A stretch of DNA of 64,000 nucleotides from positions 124,001-188,000 of the forward strand of contig CAMWBY010000001.1 of assembly GCA_947172645.1 (NCBI GenBank), read 5' to 3'. The notes below the pieces were generated by a model. That model had not been told where the DNA came from. It was given only the letters and a program-made list of their open reading frames with translations, and ran no database searches. Of this stretch, positions 55,390 through 64,000 are shown one piece after another. Within the stretch, counting starts at the first letter, position 1; every line of letters begins with the position of its first letter. Source of the DNA: an uncultured Lachnospiraceae bacterium (GTDB lineage: Bacteria; Bacillota; Clostridia; Lachnospirales; Lachnospiraceae). Made by a program: the position numbers and the translations under genes.

Positions 55390-56404
55390 CCTCATACACC
55401 TCCCGAATCTTTCTTACAGACATCAGGCAGCGGTATTCACGGTCTGCGCCGCCCTCTTTGCTGGGAACCTCCAATGCAGGAACCTCCATTGCCATACAGG
55501 TGGGTGTCGCATATTTACATCTGTCTGCAAAACGACAGCCCTTCGGCGGATGTTTTAAGTTCGGAGGCGTTCCGGGTATTGCAATCAGCTTATTCTCACG
55601 CACACCTTCCTCGGGAACGATGATAGAACCCATCAAACCCTTTGTATAAGGATGCAGCGGGTCGAATACCATCTCCTTCGCCGTACCGCGCTCAACAATC
55701 TGCCCGGCGTACATTACCATGATATCGTCTGTCACGTTATAAAGCAGCGGCAGCTCATGGGTGATGAAAATCATGCTCTTAATAAAGCCCTTCTCCATCA
55801 AGTCGCGCATCATCTTGATAACCATCTTCTGGCTCGTAACGTCCAACGCTGACGAAGGCTCGTCGGCAATCAGAACCTTCGGGGAAAGAATCGTAGAGAT
55901 TGCGATAACTGTACGCTGTTTCATACCACCGGACAGCTCTACCGCATGTTTCTGTAACACCTCCTCCGGAAGTCCCAGAATAGCAAATCTTTCTTTTGCC
56001 AGGTCGTAAATATCTTTTTTCGTCGCTTTCGGGTCATGTACATGAATAACGTCTTCAATAAAACGGATAATTTTCTGCGTAGGATTCAATGCGTTCATAG
56101 CCGCCTGGGGAATATAAGCAATCTCCGTACCCAGAATCTTCTTCCGCACATCGTCCGGCTTCAAACCGGAAATATTGTTCCCGTCTACGATAATGTCGCC
56201 GCTGATATAATGCAGAGGCGGGAAATAATATCCCATCAATGACAGCGCCAACGTGGACTTACCACAACCTGACTCACCTGCCACACCCAATGATTTCCCT
56301 TCTTCTATTTTCAAGGAAACACCGTCTACAGCAAAAACGTCTTCCCTTTGACGGGTAACGTATTTTGTTTTTAAATTTTTGACTTCAAGCATTACTTTTC
56401 CCAT
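55382..56404 (-). CDS. Oligopeptide ABC transporter ATPase (OppD/DppD type)
   Basis: This 340-residue ATPase has Walker [14 protein letters not shown], signature [13 protein letters not shown], Walker [15 protein letters not shown] and the His loop [14 protein letters not shown]. The C-terminal oligopeptide-specific extension contains [14 protein letters not shown], a cysteine motif seen in this family that can bind an iron-sulphur cluster. AAGGAGG precedes ATG 56404. It forms a heterodimer with the next ATPase. Confidence 0.95.
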   Translation of the reverse strand: MGKVMLEVKNLKTKYVTRQREDVFAVDGVSLKIEEGKSLGVAGESGCGKSTLALSLMGYYFPPLHYISGDIIVDGNNISGLKPDDVRKKILGTEIAYIPQAAMNALNPTQKIIRFIEDVIHVHDPKATKKDIYDLAKERFAILGLPEEVLQKHAVELSGGMKQRTVIAISTILSPKVLIADEPSSALDVTSQKMVIKMMRDLMEKGFIKSMIFITHELPLLYNVTDDIMVMYAGQIVERGTAKEMVFDPLHPYTKGLMGSIIVPEEGVRENKLIAIPGTPPNLKHPPKGCRFADRCKYATPTCMAMEVPALEVPSKEGGADREYRCLMSVRKIREVYEDE

Positions 56405-56415
56405 GATATCCCTCC

Positions 56416-57666
56416 TTAATCTCTCAGCTGCGGATTGAATACCTGGTCAAGCCCGGTGTTCATCAGGTTCAACGAGAATGCAATCAGAGCAATGGTAATA
56501 ACAACCGGGAAGTACGCCCACCAAGAACCGTTCAGCGGAGCAGCATACAATGTTGCCCAGTTCATCATCAGTCCAAGCGTAGCAGCATTGGACGTGGACG
56601 GTCCAAGTCCCAGCATGGAAAGCTGTGCTTCAGCAAGGATACCCGAAGATATCTGTAAAATAAATGCCATAACAACATAGGAAGCAAGATAAGGAAGGAT
56701 ATCCGTAAGGACAATCCTCATCATGCTATGCCCGGAAAGCTTCGACAGATTCACATGGTCACGGTTTCTCAAAGAGATAACCTGCGAACGCACGGAACGC
56801 GTCGTCCAAGTCCAGGAAGTAATTCCAATAATAATACCTACCAGGTTGACGCCTCTTGCATTCTGGCCCACAGAATAGGAAATCAGTATCAAAAGAACAA
56901 AAGAAGGAATAACCGTAAACATATTCGTGATGAACATAATCAAGTCATCCACGACGCCGCCCACATAACCGGATATTAATCCAAGGAACAGTCCAATCAA
57001 TGTGGCAATCACGCCTGCGATAAGTCCTACGCGCAGGGAAGTCTTCGTTGCATGAACCAACTCCGTGAGCACGTCACGTCCGAAGTTATCCGTACCTAAT
57101 ATAAAAGTTCTCCTGTTGGCTACATCCTTCGTGTTGACAAACTCCTGGGAGCCGATAGATGCGCTCTGCTCCAGTTCGCCTGTCTCGGAATTTTCCTGCG
57201 CTATAATGACATCATTATTCAACAGGATACCATCGATGTTCTTATTCAGGCGGACATAATATTTCTTCTTGGAACTGGTAAGCCCTTTCTGTTCAGCATT
57301 TTCAGAATAGTTTGCTTCCCACAAGCCAATCAGCCCTTCCGCATCCTCAATGTCAATGTCGGCTTCCGCAACACCGCCGAATTTCACAAGCCATTCTTTC
57401 ATGGCTTCCTTGTCCTCGGCGCTAATCTTGGAACCCAATGAAGCAGACTGCACATCTACATTCAATGTATATTTGCTTCCTTCCACTGCATCCTTGACAG
57501 ACACATAAGTGCCCGGTTTGAAGAAGTTACCGTTACCTACCATCTCAAGCGGGTCTGTTGCCACAACTATCGGATAAATAATTGTTGTAAGCAATAACGC
57601 CGCGAAAATTATAAAACCAATCACAAATTTAGGAGAATGGAACACCTGTCTTATTGTATTTTTCAT
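56416..57666 (-). CDS. Oligopeptide ABC permease (OppC/DppC type) with large extracellular insert
   Basis: This is a 416-residue membrane protein. After a first helix ([21 protein letters not shown]) comes an unusual soluble stretch of about 150 residues ([20 protein letters not shown] and [19 protein letters not shown] are part of it), then [20 protein letters not shown] and five more helices of the normal permease. Typical OppC proteins are about 300 residues without this insert. GGAGG lies before ATG 57666. It pairs with the permease encoded upstream. Confidence 0.92.
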   Translation of the reverse strand: MKNTIRQVFHSPKFVIGFIIFAALLLTTIIYPIVVATDPLEMVGNGNFFKPGTYVSVKDAVEGSKYTLNVDVQSASLGSKISAEDKEAMKEWLVKFGGVAEADIDIEDAEGLIGLWEANYSENAEQKGLTSSKKKYYVRLNKNIDGILLNNDVIIAQENSETGELEQSASIGSQEFVNTKDVANRRTFILGTDNFGRDVLTELVHATKTSLRVGLIAGVIATLIGLFLGLISGYVGGVVDDLIMFITNMFTVIPSFVLLILISYSVGQNARGVNLVGIIIGITSWTWTTRSVRSQVISLRNRDHVNLSKLSGHSMMRIVLTDILPYLASYVVMAFILQISSGILAEAQLSMLGLGPSTSNAATLGLMMNWATLYAAPLNGSWWAYFPVVITIALIAFSLNLMNTGLDQVFNPQLRD

Positions 57667-57676
57667 AGTCCACCTC

Positions 57677-58690
57677 CTAATCCTGCTGAGCTGCCTTGAC
57701 ACGAGGGTCAATCACGCCATAAATAAGTTCCACAAACAGGTTTGCTAAGAGTACCATCACGGTAATCATCAGCGTACATGCCGAAATCAGAGGATAATCC
57801 TGTCCTCTTACCGCCGTCATCAGCGTGGAGCCGATTCCAGGATAACTGAAGATAATCTCTGCAACCAATGCGCCGCCCATCATCGTTCCGAGTGACATTG
57901 CCAGACCGGTAATCTGAGGGAGCATTGCATTTCTGAATACATAGCCCACAATTTTTCTGTCCTTGATTCCAAGGAAACGGCTGTATTTCACATAATCTGC
58001 ATTCAACTCATAGATTGCCATGGAACGCATACCAATCGCCTGACCGCCGATGGTAATCAATACGATTGACCAGAACGGAAGCTGGTAGTGAGAAATCACT
58101 GAACGTACAAATTCCCAACTCATATTCGGAATCAGGTCGAAACCGTAACCGCCGCTGGTAGGGAACCACTTCAGATTAATACCGAAAACCGTCAGCAAGA
58201 TAATTGCCATACCGAAAGCGGGGATATTGCTGACAAACAAGAATACCGGAAGAATGACTTTATCAAAAGCCCCTTTGATATATGCTGCCACAGCACCCAA
58301 AAGGTTACCCAAAATCCATCCTACCAGAATAGCAGGAAGCTGTAGCGCTAAGGTCCATCCGACAGAAGAAGATATAATATCCGCCACTGTTCTCGGATAC
58401 TGGCCGAAAGAAACACCGAAGTCACCCCGGATAGCATTCTTTGCCCAGATGCCGAACTGTACAATCATCGGCTCATTCACGCCGAACTTTTCTGCGTAGT
58501 CGTTCAATACCTTCTGAATTGCCGTGGTATCCGTCATGCCGGAGACAGCGCCTGCCGCGATGCTCGCCACGGGGTCGCCGGGCATCAGCCTGGGCAGTAC
58601 GAAATTCAGCACAATCGCAAAAAATAACGTAATCAGATACCACAAAATTTTCTGACCGTAATATTTCTTAAATCCTTTCAAATACTTCAC
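57677..58690 (-). CDS. Oligopeptide ABC permease (OppB/DppB type)
   Basis: This 337-residue membrane protein has the family start LIRL-like [12 protein letters not shown], the cytoplasmic [16 protein letters not shown] loop, and six helices. The start is placed at GTG 58690, which has AAGGGG upstream; the earlier in-frame GTG at 58708 has no ribosome site. It precedes the OppC-type gene by 10 bases. A hairpin (58715-58742) lies just upstream. Confidence 0.92.
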   Translation of the reverse strand: MKYLKGFKKYYGQKILWYLITLFFAIVLNFVLPRLMPGDPVASIAAGAVSGMTDTTAIQKVLNDYAEKFGVNEPMIVQFGIWAKNAIRGDFGVSFGQYPRTVADIISSSVGWTLALQLPAILVGWILGNLLGAVAAYIKGAFDKVILPVFLFVSNIPAFGMAIILLTVFGINLKWFPTSGGYGFDLIPNMSWEFVRSVISHYQLPFWSIVLITIGGQAIGMRSMAIYELNADYVKYSRFLGIKDRKIVGYVFRNAMLPQITGLAMSLGTMMGGALVAEIIFSYPGIGSTLMTAVRGQDYPLISACTLMITVMVLLANLFVELIYGVIDPRVKAAQQD

Positions 58691-58714
58691 CCCATTCCCC
58701 TTGCTCACACGAAA

Positions 58715-58742
58715 CCGGGCGGAGAACCTAAGCCCCGCCCGG
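58715..58742 (-). terminator. GC-rich hairpin between binding protein and permease genes
   Basis: CCGGGCGG and CCGCCCGG pair around a 12-base loop with only three T after it. It is likely an attenuator that lowers permease expression relative to the binding protein. Confidence 0.55.
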
Positions 58743-58865
58743 CCTCATCAAGGAATTATTTTTTAATGCCGTTATCATGCCCTTATTCGCCTATTCCTTC
58801 TCAGTCTGCGAATTTGGGCTCTAATACAAATTTGTAAATGAAAAATCTAATTTCTTATTTTTAGC

Positions 58866-60797
58866 TTACTCAACCAATGTCAGATTGTAGAGCGCTGCAA
58901 TTCCGTAACCGTCTGTACAATCAGTCGGAGGAATGTTGGTTCCGTCATCTTTCATCGGATAGCCAGTCCATACGGACTCATTTACAATGTAGAACAATTC
59001 CGGTCTGTACATAAGAGCGAAGGAAGGAACATCTGTTAAGTAAATCTCGTTCAGTCTTGTGTAGTATTCTTTCAGAGTAGCTTCGTCTGTCTCAAGCGGA
59101 ATCTTTGCAAGGATTTCGTCTGCTTCATCATTTCTGTACTGGCTCCAGTTACCACTCCAGTTTACTTCCAAATCAGCATACTGGCTGCTCAGGAACTGCA
59201 TACAACGTCCCCAAGGGTTCGTGATGGAAGCGCCTGAAGGAGAGTTCATACAAATTTCAAAGTTACCTGTTGTAATGTCATCATAGAAGGTGTTGGTATC
59301 CGGGAAGAATGTCTGGATATCAATACCGATTTCTTTAGCGGAAGATGCAACGATTTCCAAAGATGCCATCCAGTCTGTCCATCCATCCGGGCACTCAGCC
59401 TTGAAGGAAAGAGGAGTTCCGTTGTATTCACGGATGCCGTCGCCGTCGCTGTCCACGATACCTGCTTCGTCAAGCAGTGCTTTCGCGCCTTCGATGTCTT
59501 TACCAACGAACTGTAAATCTTTTACTGCTGCCTGGTCATACATAGCCTGCTCACCGTCTGTCGGGTTCATTGTAGAACGAGGAACCTGTGCAAAGGTAGG
59601 AGACTGGTTAGACATAGCGGATGCAATAATCTGGTCGAAATCAGTTGCCATAGCAATTGCTTTTCTTACTTCAACCTGGTCAAGACCGGGCTTCTCAACA
59701 TTCATCCAGCAAGAAGGCATAGTAGCGCACTGTCCATAAGGAGGCTCGTCGATGTATGTAGTAATCGGAAGATTCTTCTCTTCCCACAGTTTCTGTACGT
59801 CAGTCGTGAACTGCTGGCATACGTCAACATCGCCTGCCTCTAATGCAACCTGACCTGCGTTGTTATCAGCATAGATTACATGGGCAATGTACTTCGGTGC
59901 AGGCAGTTTGCCCCACATGGAAGCTGCCTGGCCCCAGTAATTCTCATCCCTGATAAACACAACCTTCTGGTCGTCATCGAAGAAAGGCATGTAAGGACCG
60001 GAAGCAACCAAGTCATCCATCTTGTCAAGCTTCATAGCTTCCTTGTCAGCGCCCGTTCTCTCTTCTACTTTCTCAAGATAAGCTTTCTGCATGATATACA
60101 TCTGCTGCAGAAGCTGCTGAACCTTCAGAGGGTTCGTCGGATTGCCAGCGTCATCCAGTTTACACTTGATGGATACTGTAGCGTCATCCACTGCTGTGAT
60201 TGACTCAACATAGTTCGGGAAATCCATACCAAGAGAAGACTCATACTTCACGTTTGCATCCCATGTATAAGCAACGTCATTTGCCGTAAGAGGCGTGCCG
60301 TCGCTCCAGTGTGCATCAGCATTCAGTTTTACAGTCATACTGGTCATGGCATCGTCATCCCAAGCCCATTCCGTAGCAAGAAGAGGATAAAGCTGTCCGT
60401 CTAACATGTTGAACATAAACATTGTCTCGTAAATCAATGTACGGGAAGAATCCTTCTGCTGAACGCACATTGCATTGTTCGAGTTAGTGGAGAAAGGATT
60501 CCAGTCATTGATGGTTCCCCACTGCTGACCTGCAAAATACAATGTCTCATTTCTGGGTGTGCTGTTGGTGTCGCCTGCTGCCGCGGTGTCGTCAGTAGCC
60601 TCTGCTGCGTCGTCTGTCGCTGCCGCATCGTCAGTAGCCTCTGCTGCGTCGTCCGTTGCCGCCGCGTCATCTGTCGTGGCCTGGGTGTCGCTAGGCTCAG
60701 TCGTGTTCGACCCCCCCCCACCACATCCAGCAAGTAATGACGCCGTCATGGCTACAGTTGCAAATAATGCAACTAATTTCTTACTGCGTGTTTTCAT
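58866..60797 (-). CDS. Oligopeptide-binding lipoprotein (family 5)
   Basis: This is the 643-residue substrate-binding component of the peptide ABC importer encoded downstream. The signal peptide ends LLAGC (Cys25). Directly after it, four glycines are coded partly by nine consecutive G. Then a 50-residue acidic repeat of ATDDAAE-type units forms a flexible tether. The binding domain follows (GQQWGTINDWNPFS, ADAHWSDGTPLTANDVAYTW, VRKAIAMATDFDQII). The nine-base G tract near the start could slip and switch the gene off. Confidence 0.94.
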   Translation of the reverse strand: MKTRSKKLVALFATVAMTASLLAGCGGGGSNTTEPSDTQATTDDAAATDDAAEATDDAAATDDAAEATDDTAAAGDTNSTPRNETLYFAGQQWGTINDWNPFSTNSNNAMCVQQKDSSRTLIYETMFMFNMLDGQLYPLLATEWAWDDDAMTSMTVKLNADAHWSDGTPLTANDVAYTWDANVKYESSLGMDFPNYVESITAVDDATVSIKCKLDDAGNPTNPLKVQQLLQQMYIMQKAYLEKVEERTGADKEAMKLDKMDDLVASGPYMPFFDDDQKVVFIRDENYWGQAASMWGKLPAPKYIAHVIYADNNAGQVALEAGDVDVCQQFTTDVQKLWEEKNLPITTYIDEPPYGQCATMPSCWMNVEKPGLDQVEVRKAIAMATDFDQIIASAMSNQSPTFAQVPRSTMNPTDGEQAMYDQAAVKDLQFVGKDIEGAKALLDEAGIVDSDGDGIREYNGTPLSFKAECPDGWTDWMASLEIVASSAKEIGIDIQTFFPDTNTFYDDITTGNFEICMNSPSGASITNPWGRCMQFLSSQYADLEVNWSGNWSQYRNDEADEILAKIPLETDEATLKEYYTRLNEIYLTDVPSFALMYRPELFYIVNESVWTGYPMKDDGTNIPPTDCTDGYGIAALYNLTLVE

Positions 60798-60878
60798 AAT
60801 TTGTATCCTCCTATTTTTTTCTGAACAATAATCGACTTCAGGATTAAATCGCGAAGTCGTTTTCGTTCTTGTTTTCTA

Positions 60879-60906
60879 TAATAGCACATATGCACGAAAA
60901 AATCAA
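60879..60906 (-). promoter_or_regulatory. Promoter of the oligopeptide importer operon
   Basis: On the minus strand TTGATT and TATTAT are 16 bases apart, about 80 bases before the binding-protein start. Confidence 0.55.
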
Positions 60907-61002
60907 AAAAAAATTAAAACATTGTGAAAAATATACAAAGCTAAAATTATGATTTTTTATTCCAAGCACTAAATCGATTCATAAATTTATAATTTTACAC
61001 AT

Positions 61003-62085
61003 TTATTCCCACACATCGTTTCCAAGACCACCAATAAACGCCGAAAGTTCCAACGCCATATTCATCGCCTCCTGCACTCTGATATTGCCCGGAGTCCCTC
61101 TTCCGTTCTCCTCGTATAAAAAGTGCACAATCTTAGGGTCATTCAGTTCCGCGGACGCTTTTCCAATACTTCTGTCCCATCCCGCGTGGTGATATCTGAC
61201 TGTAGTTGCCAACACAATCCATGCCTTTGGATACAGGGCGCGCAGAGACATAATCCAATCCTTATATTTCTCTTTCCACTCTCTTGCTTTCCCATCCTGC
61301 GCATTCTGCATAATATCCTCAGGATATGCGTCGTTCTGCCCGATGGCCGCCACCACTACATGAGGCGTATAGCGGTTAAAATCCCAATCGTTTCGTTCTC
61401 CCTCTTCCTGGTAAAAGCGTACCTTCCTGTAACAGCTTTCCATGCCTGCCTGTCCGTCCATGAAATGTCCTGCGCCATCCGCCAAGGCAATTCCCCCTTG
61501 CGCCACAAGATGAACTCTGGCATGAAGCCTGCGCGCCGCTATCCAGGCATAGGAAAAATAAGCGTTGGAAAACTCTCCCTCATTGGCCGGGTCAGGCTGT
61601 CCACAATAGCCAAGCGCTTCGCTGGCCTCCCCTGCCGTCGCGCAATCACCGTAAAACTCTATTTTCTTCCTGGGGAGCGGACGGCACTTCTCAACCCTCG
61701 CGCCATATTCCAGTAAGAAACCCAGAAAAGCATACTCATGGCAGTTGTCCATCCGCTTAAAAAATGTCACCATATGCTCTGAACCTTTGTCCAAATTCTC
61801 CGCAAGCGTAAGCACCACAGGTTCCCCGTCCTTCTCCACCTCTATCTTGCTCTGGGTATCATCCATTAGAACGCCCAGAAAAGACCTGTTGTAATGCCGC
61901 TTATTGATTACCACCGCCTTGACATAAGAAGAACCGGTAAACGCCATCCTAACAAAGCTCCCGGTCATGGTAAATATTGGCGCATCCGGATTTTCATCGT
62001 CAATCCTGCCACAATACTGCAATCCGTCATGCACCGGTTCCACCAGCCGCTCCTTTTCCTCGTCATATTCATTCCACTGTTTCAT
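61003..62085 (-). CDS. SGNH-fold esterase-like protein with altered active site
   Basis: This is a 360-residue protein. Residues 1-135 form a beta-rich domain like the N-terminal part of CE2-type carbohydrate esterases. The SGNH part starts at KKIEFYGDCATAG, where the nucleophilic Ser of GDS is Cys148, and continues to AAIGQND (block III conserved). The expected C-terminal DxxHP motif is not visible; the region reads GRGTPGNIRVQEA. It has no signal peptide, unlike most CE2 enzymes. GGAGG lies before ATG 62085, inside the end of the upstream GTPase gene, with a 1-base gap, so the two are coupled. It may not be catalytic in the usual way. Confidence 0.8.
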   Translation of the reverse strand: MKQWNEYDEEKERLVEPVHDGLQYCGRIDDENPDAPIFTMTGSFVRMAFTGSSYVKAVVINKRHYNRSFLGVLMDDTQSKIEVEKDGEPVVLTLAENLDKGSEHMVTFFKRMDNCHEYAFLGFLLEYGARVEKCRPLPRKKIEFYGDCATAGEASEALGYCGQPDPANEGEFSNAYFSYAWIAARRLHARVHLVAQGGIALADGAGHFMDGQAGMESCYRKVRFYQEEGERNDWDFNRYTPHVVVAAIGQNDAYPEDIMQNAQDGKAREWKEKYKDWIMSLRALYPKAWIVLATTVRYHHAGWDRSIGKASAELNDPKIVHFLYEENGRGTPGNIRVQEAMNMALELSAFIGGLGNDVWE

Positions 62086-62086
62086 T

Positions 62087-64000
62087 TTATGTCCTCCGTT
62101 TTTCTGTCAACATATGCACCAAAACATGCGTCAATACAGTTTCCTTATCATTGCGCTGCAAAGTGACGTCGAAGACTGCCCGTTCCGCAAAGTTTCCCCG
62201 CTCCTCGCACGCTGTCGCCTCATAAGGATATTCGTACTGTTCGATATACTCCCGGTACTTGTCCTTAAACGCTTTAAAATCCTTACCCTCCGCATACACC
62301 AGAATATAGTTCCTGGGAAGTCCCCATGTATCATAGGTGTATACTTTATCAATATGGTTAGACAGCTTATCCTGATTCAGGCTGTCTAGGTTCAATGCCT
62401 CCACTACGGCAACAGGCATGTTTTTCCGGCTCTTTATCAGCAAATCAAGCTCTCCTGCCGCCTTGCCGCCGCTGGAAATCCCGTTTAACGTCTGGTCGCA
62501 GACAATATAGTTCTTATTTACAGACAACAAATTTCTCAAATAAGTGTTCCTGTCATTCTCTTTTCCTTCCAGTATCTGCAGCGTATCACCCTGGAGCTTC
62601 ACACAGCATTCCAACAGCTCCTCCTCAAACCGCACATAGTCGTTCCTTGCATGAATTTCCGAGAGCATCCTGTAAATAGCGGAAACGTCCGCATTTTTCT
62701 TCTCACTGCAATAACGGATGATACTGTCCGTATCCATTTCATTCTCCACAACCCCAAGAATCTGCCGGATAGGTATTCTTTTCCGGAATACAGGGGAAAA
62801 ATAACTGTTCTCCTTGGAGGCAAGATATATCAGCAGCATACTATATTCAATGCTTTCCGACATATCGCCCTCCCGGTAGACGATAGTGTCCTTCGCGTGT
62901 AAGTTTAATTCCCTGTTAATGGCCAACAGGTTGTCCCTGATTTCGCTCATATACTCTTTTTCCGGGTAGAGACTGCCGTTTGTGCTTTTTACAAAAATTT
63001 CTATCCGCTTCTCATGCATCCTGACCAGTGCGGAAATGTGGTTCTCCCTGGCCCGCAAAATCATCCCCGTAAGCCAGATTTTGTCCTTGTCGAAATCTTT
63101 CTGCATACGAATCATGAGTTTATGCAGGACATTGTTAGGAAGATAGTCATACTCCATATAGTACTCCAGGCAGTCTCCCGCCATAAATATCCCCGCTTCC
63201 TCATGCTGGTTCTTGTCGCACATCATAGGGATAAACTCGTGCCTGTCATCCAACGCATAAGAAATCTCGAAACGCTCCATCACGCCCAGAATATATGGCA
63301 CCTCCATCACATTATACTTAATGTTTTCCACAGACTTGGGCGGCTCCCGCAACAGGCTTACAATGCTGTCCTTACTTATAATACCGTTTTGCGCATAGTT
63401 GCTTCCGTTAAATAATATGATGTAGATGGCGTTTGTAATCCATGTAGGCTTCAACACCATATACCCGCCCAGAAGCTGGTCTTTTTTATGGTAGTTAAAG
63501 CTGACGCCCAGGTCATGGAACCAGTCAAGCAGCCAGTCCTGTATCTGCTCGTCTTCCACTGAATTGCTGCGGCAGATTTCCCGATACTTGGGGTCTGTGA
63601 TATAATTACTGTCCATCTCTGTCAAAATCGTCTTAATATTGTTCCAGGATACCGGAAAATCCATGGCATAGCTGTCGAATGTCCTGACCGTGGAGATAAT
63701 CTCTTCCATCAACCCGCCAAAAGACGCACTGTCATCTTTCAGCGCAGACATTTTCATAATACGGACAATCTGGGGATAGTCATTGCGAAGAAGCCTTTCG
63801 TTGATGCTTGCGGTAGGATTCTGGTCCATCTTATTGAGGACGATAATTACCGGGCAGCCATTGGCAAAGCTCTTCACATTATTCAGCCAATACTCCGCTC
63901 TCTCATCCTGGGTATTATCCCTGGCATTGATGACCACCACATACAGCGTCCGCTCCGTCAGGAAAAACCTGTGCATGGAATGCATTATCTCCTGTCCGCC
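62087..64000 (-). CDS. Roc-COR (ROCO) GTPase with nuclease-like C-terminus (N-terminus outside window)
   Basis: The frame is open to the window edge, so only the last ~637 residues are seen. They start inside the Roc GTPase with the G3 motif GGQEIMHSMHRFF and the G4 motif NKMD, then the COR dimerisation domain (FHDLGVSFNYHK onward, ending near residue 340). A region of ~170 residues I cannot name follows. The end has GELDLLI, then VAVVEALNLD and SNHIDKVYTYD, which resembles a PD-(D/E)XK nuclease-like fold in which the Lys is replaced. It is coupled to the SGNH-fold gene. Bacterial ROCO proteins are little studied, and a role in sensing or defence is inference. Confidence 0.85.
   Translation of the reverse strand, partial: GGQEIMHSMHRFFLTERTLYVVVINARDNTQDERAEYWLNNVKSFANGCPVIIVLNKMDQNPTASINERLLRNDYPQIVRIMKMSALKDDSASFGGLMEEIISTVRTFDSYAMDFPVSWNNIKTILTEMDSNYITDPKYREICRSNSVEDEQIQDWLLDWFHDLGVSFNYHKKDQLLGGYMVLKPTWITNAIYIILFNGSNYAQNGIISKDSIVSLLREPPKSVENIKYNVMEVPYILGVMERFEISYALDDRHEFIPMMCDKNQHEEAGIFMAGDCLEYYMEYDYLPNNVLHKLMIRMQKDFDKDKIWLTGMILRARENHISALVRMHEKRIEIFVKSTNGSLYPEKEYMSEIRDNLLAINRELNLHAKDTIVYREGDMSESIEYSMLLIYLASKENSYFSPVFRKRIPIRQILGVVENEMDTDSIIRYCSEKKNADVSAIYRMLSEIHARNDYVRFEEELLECCVKLQGDTLQILEGKENDRNTYLRNLLSVNKNYIVCDQTLNGISSGGKAAGELDLLIKSRKNMPVAVVEALNLDSLNQDKLSNHIDKVYTYDTWGLPRNYILVYAEGKDFKAFKDKYREYIEQYEYPYEATACEERGNFAERAVFDVTLQRNDKETVLTHVLVHMLTEKRRT

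Overview
The window looks like chromosome of an anaerobic gut-type Firmicute, most likely Lachnospiraceae. The basis is strong AGGAGG ribosome sites, the gene orders rpsF-ssb-rpsR, gdpP-rplI-dnaB and cdaA-cdaR-glmM, a mbl-flhO-flhP flagellar block, YesM/YesN-type two-component regulation of a sugar ABC importer, and oxygen-sensitive pyruvate formate-lyase. Genus cannot be fixed by eye. I saw no rRNA, tRNA or CRISPR array.

Layout. 1-6.2 kb (+): sensor kinase (cut by the window edge), AraC-type response regulator, and a carbohydrate ABC importer without its own ATPase. 6.3-10.9 kb (+): pyruvate formate-lyase split into a catalytic body and a separate 79-residue glycyl-radical protein, with a strange 76-residue relative and repeated hairpins between them, then PFL activase and a 2[4Fe-4S] ferredoxin. 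11-22.6 kb (-): housekeeping genes (MerR regulator, dnaB, rplI, c-di-AMP phosphodiesterase gdpP, rpsR-ssb-rpsF, an exported SGNH hydrolase, a DUF951-like protein, sirtuin, leuA, HPr, glmM). 22.8-34.3 kb (-): cdaR, cdaA, two unknown membrane proteins, yvyF-like, comF, recD2, FlgJ-like protein, flgG/flhP, flgF/flhO, mbl and an unknown acidic protein.

34.5-38.4 kb (+) is the most unusual part. A tyrosine recombinase gene sits between two inverted 29-bp sites, each made of two 11-bp arms around the asymmetric 7-bp core TGCCTGG. This is a candidate self-inverting switch, placed 21 bp before an LCP (LytR-CpsA-Psr) protein, a sortase-B homologue that has lost its catalytic Cys and His, and a secreted coiled-coil protein.

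38.5-52.4 kb: uvrA and uvrB with a LexA box, then an accessory region. Two extra 5' fragments of uvrB recur at 45.3 and 51.5 kb, both broken at the same codon and more decayed with distance. Between them lie an Rpn-type nuclease, integrase and resolvase remnants, an aldo/keto reductase-MATE-MarR cluster, a broken sirtuin, and a JAB protein with a small partner. This suggests repeated integration into uvrB. 52.5-64 kb (-): a small pyrophosphatase-like protein, a second MATE exporter, a complete oligopeptide ABC importer whose binding protein has a G9 tract just after the lipobox, an SGNH-fold protein lacking the usual catalytic residues, and, 1 bp upstream of it, a Roc-COR GTPase with a nuclease-like C-terminus that runs off the window.
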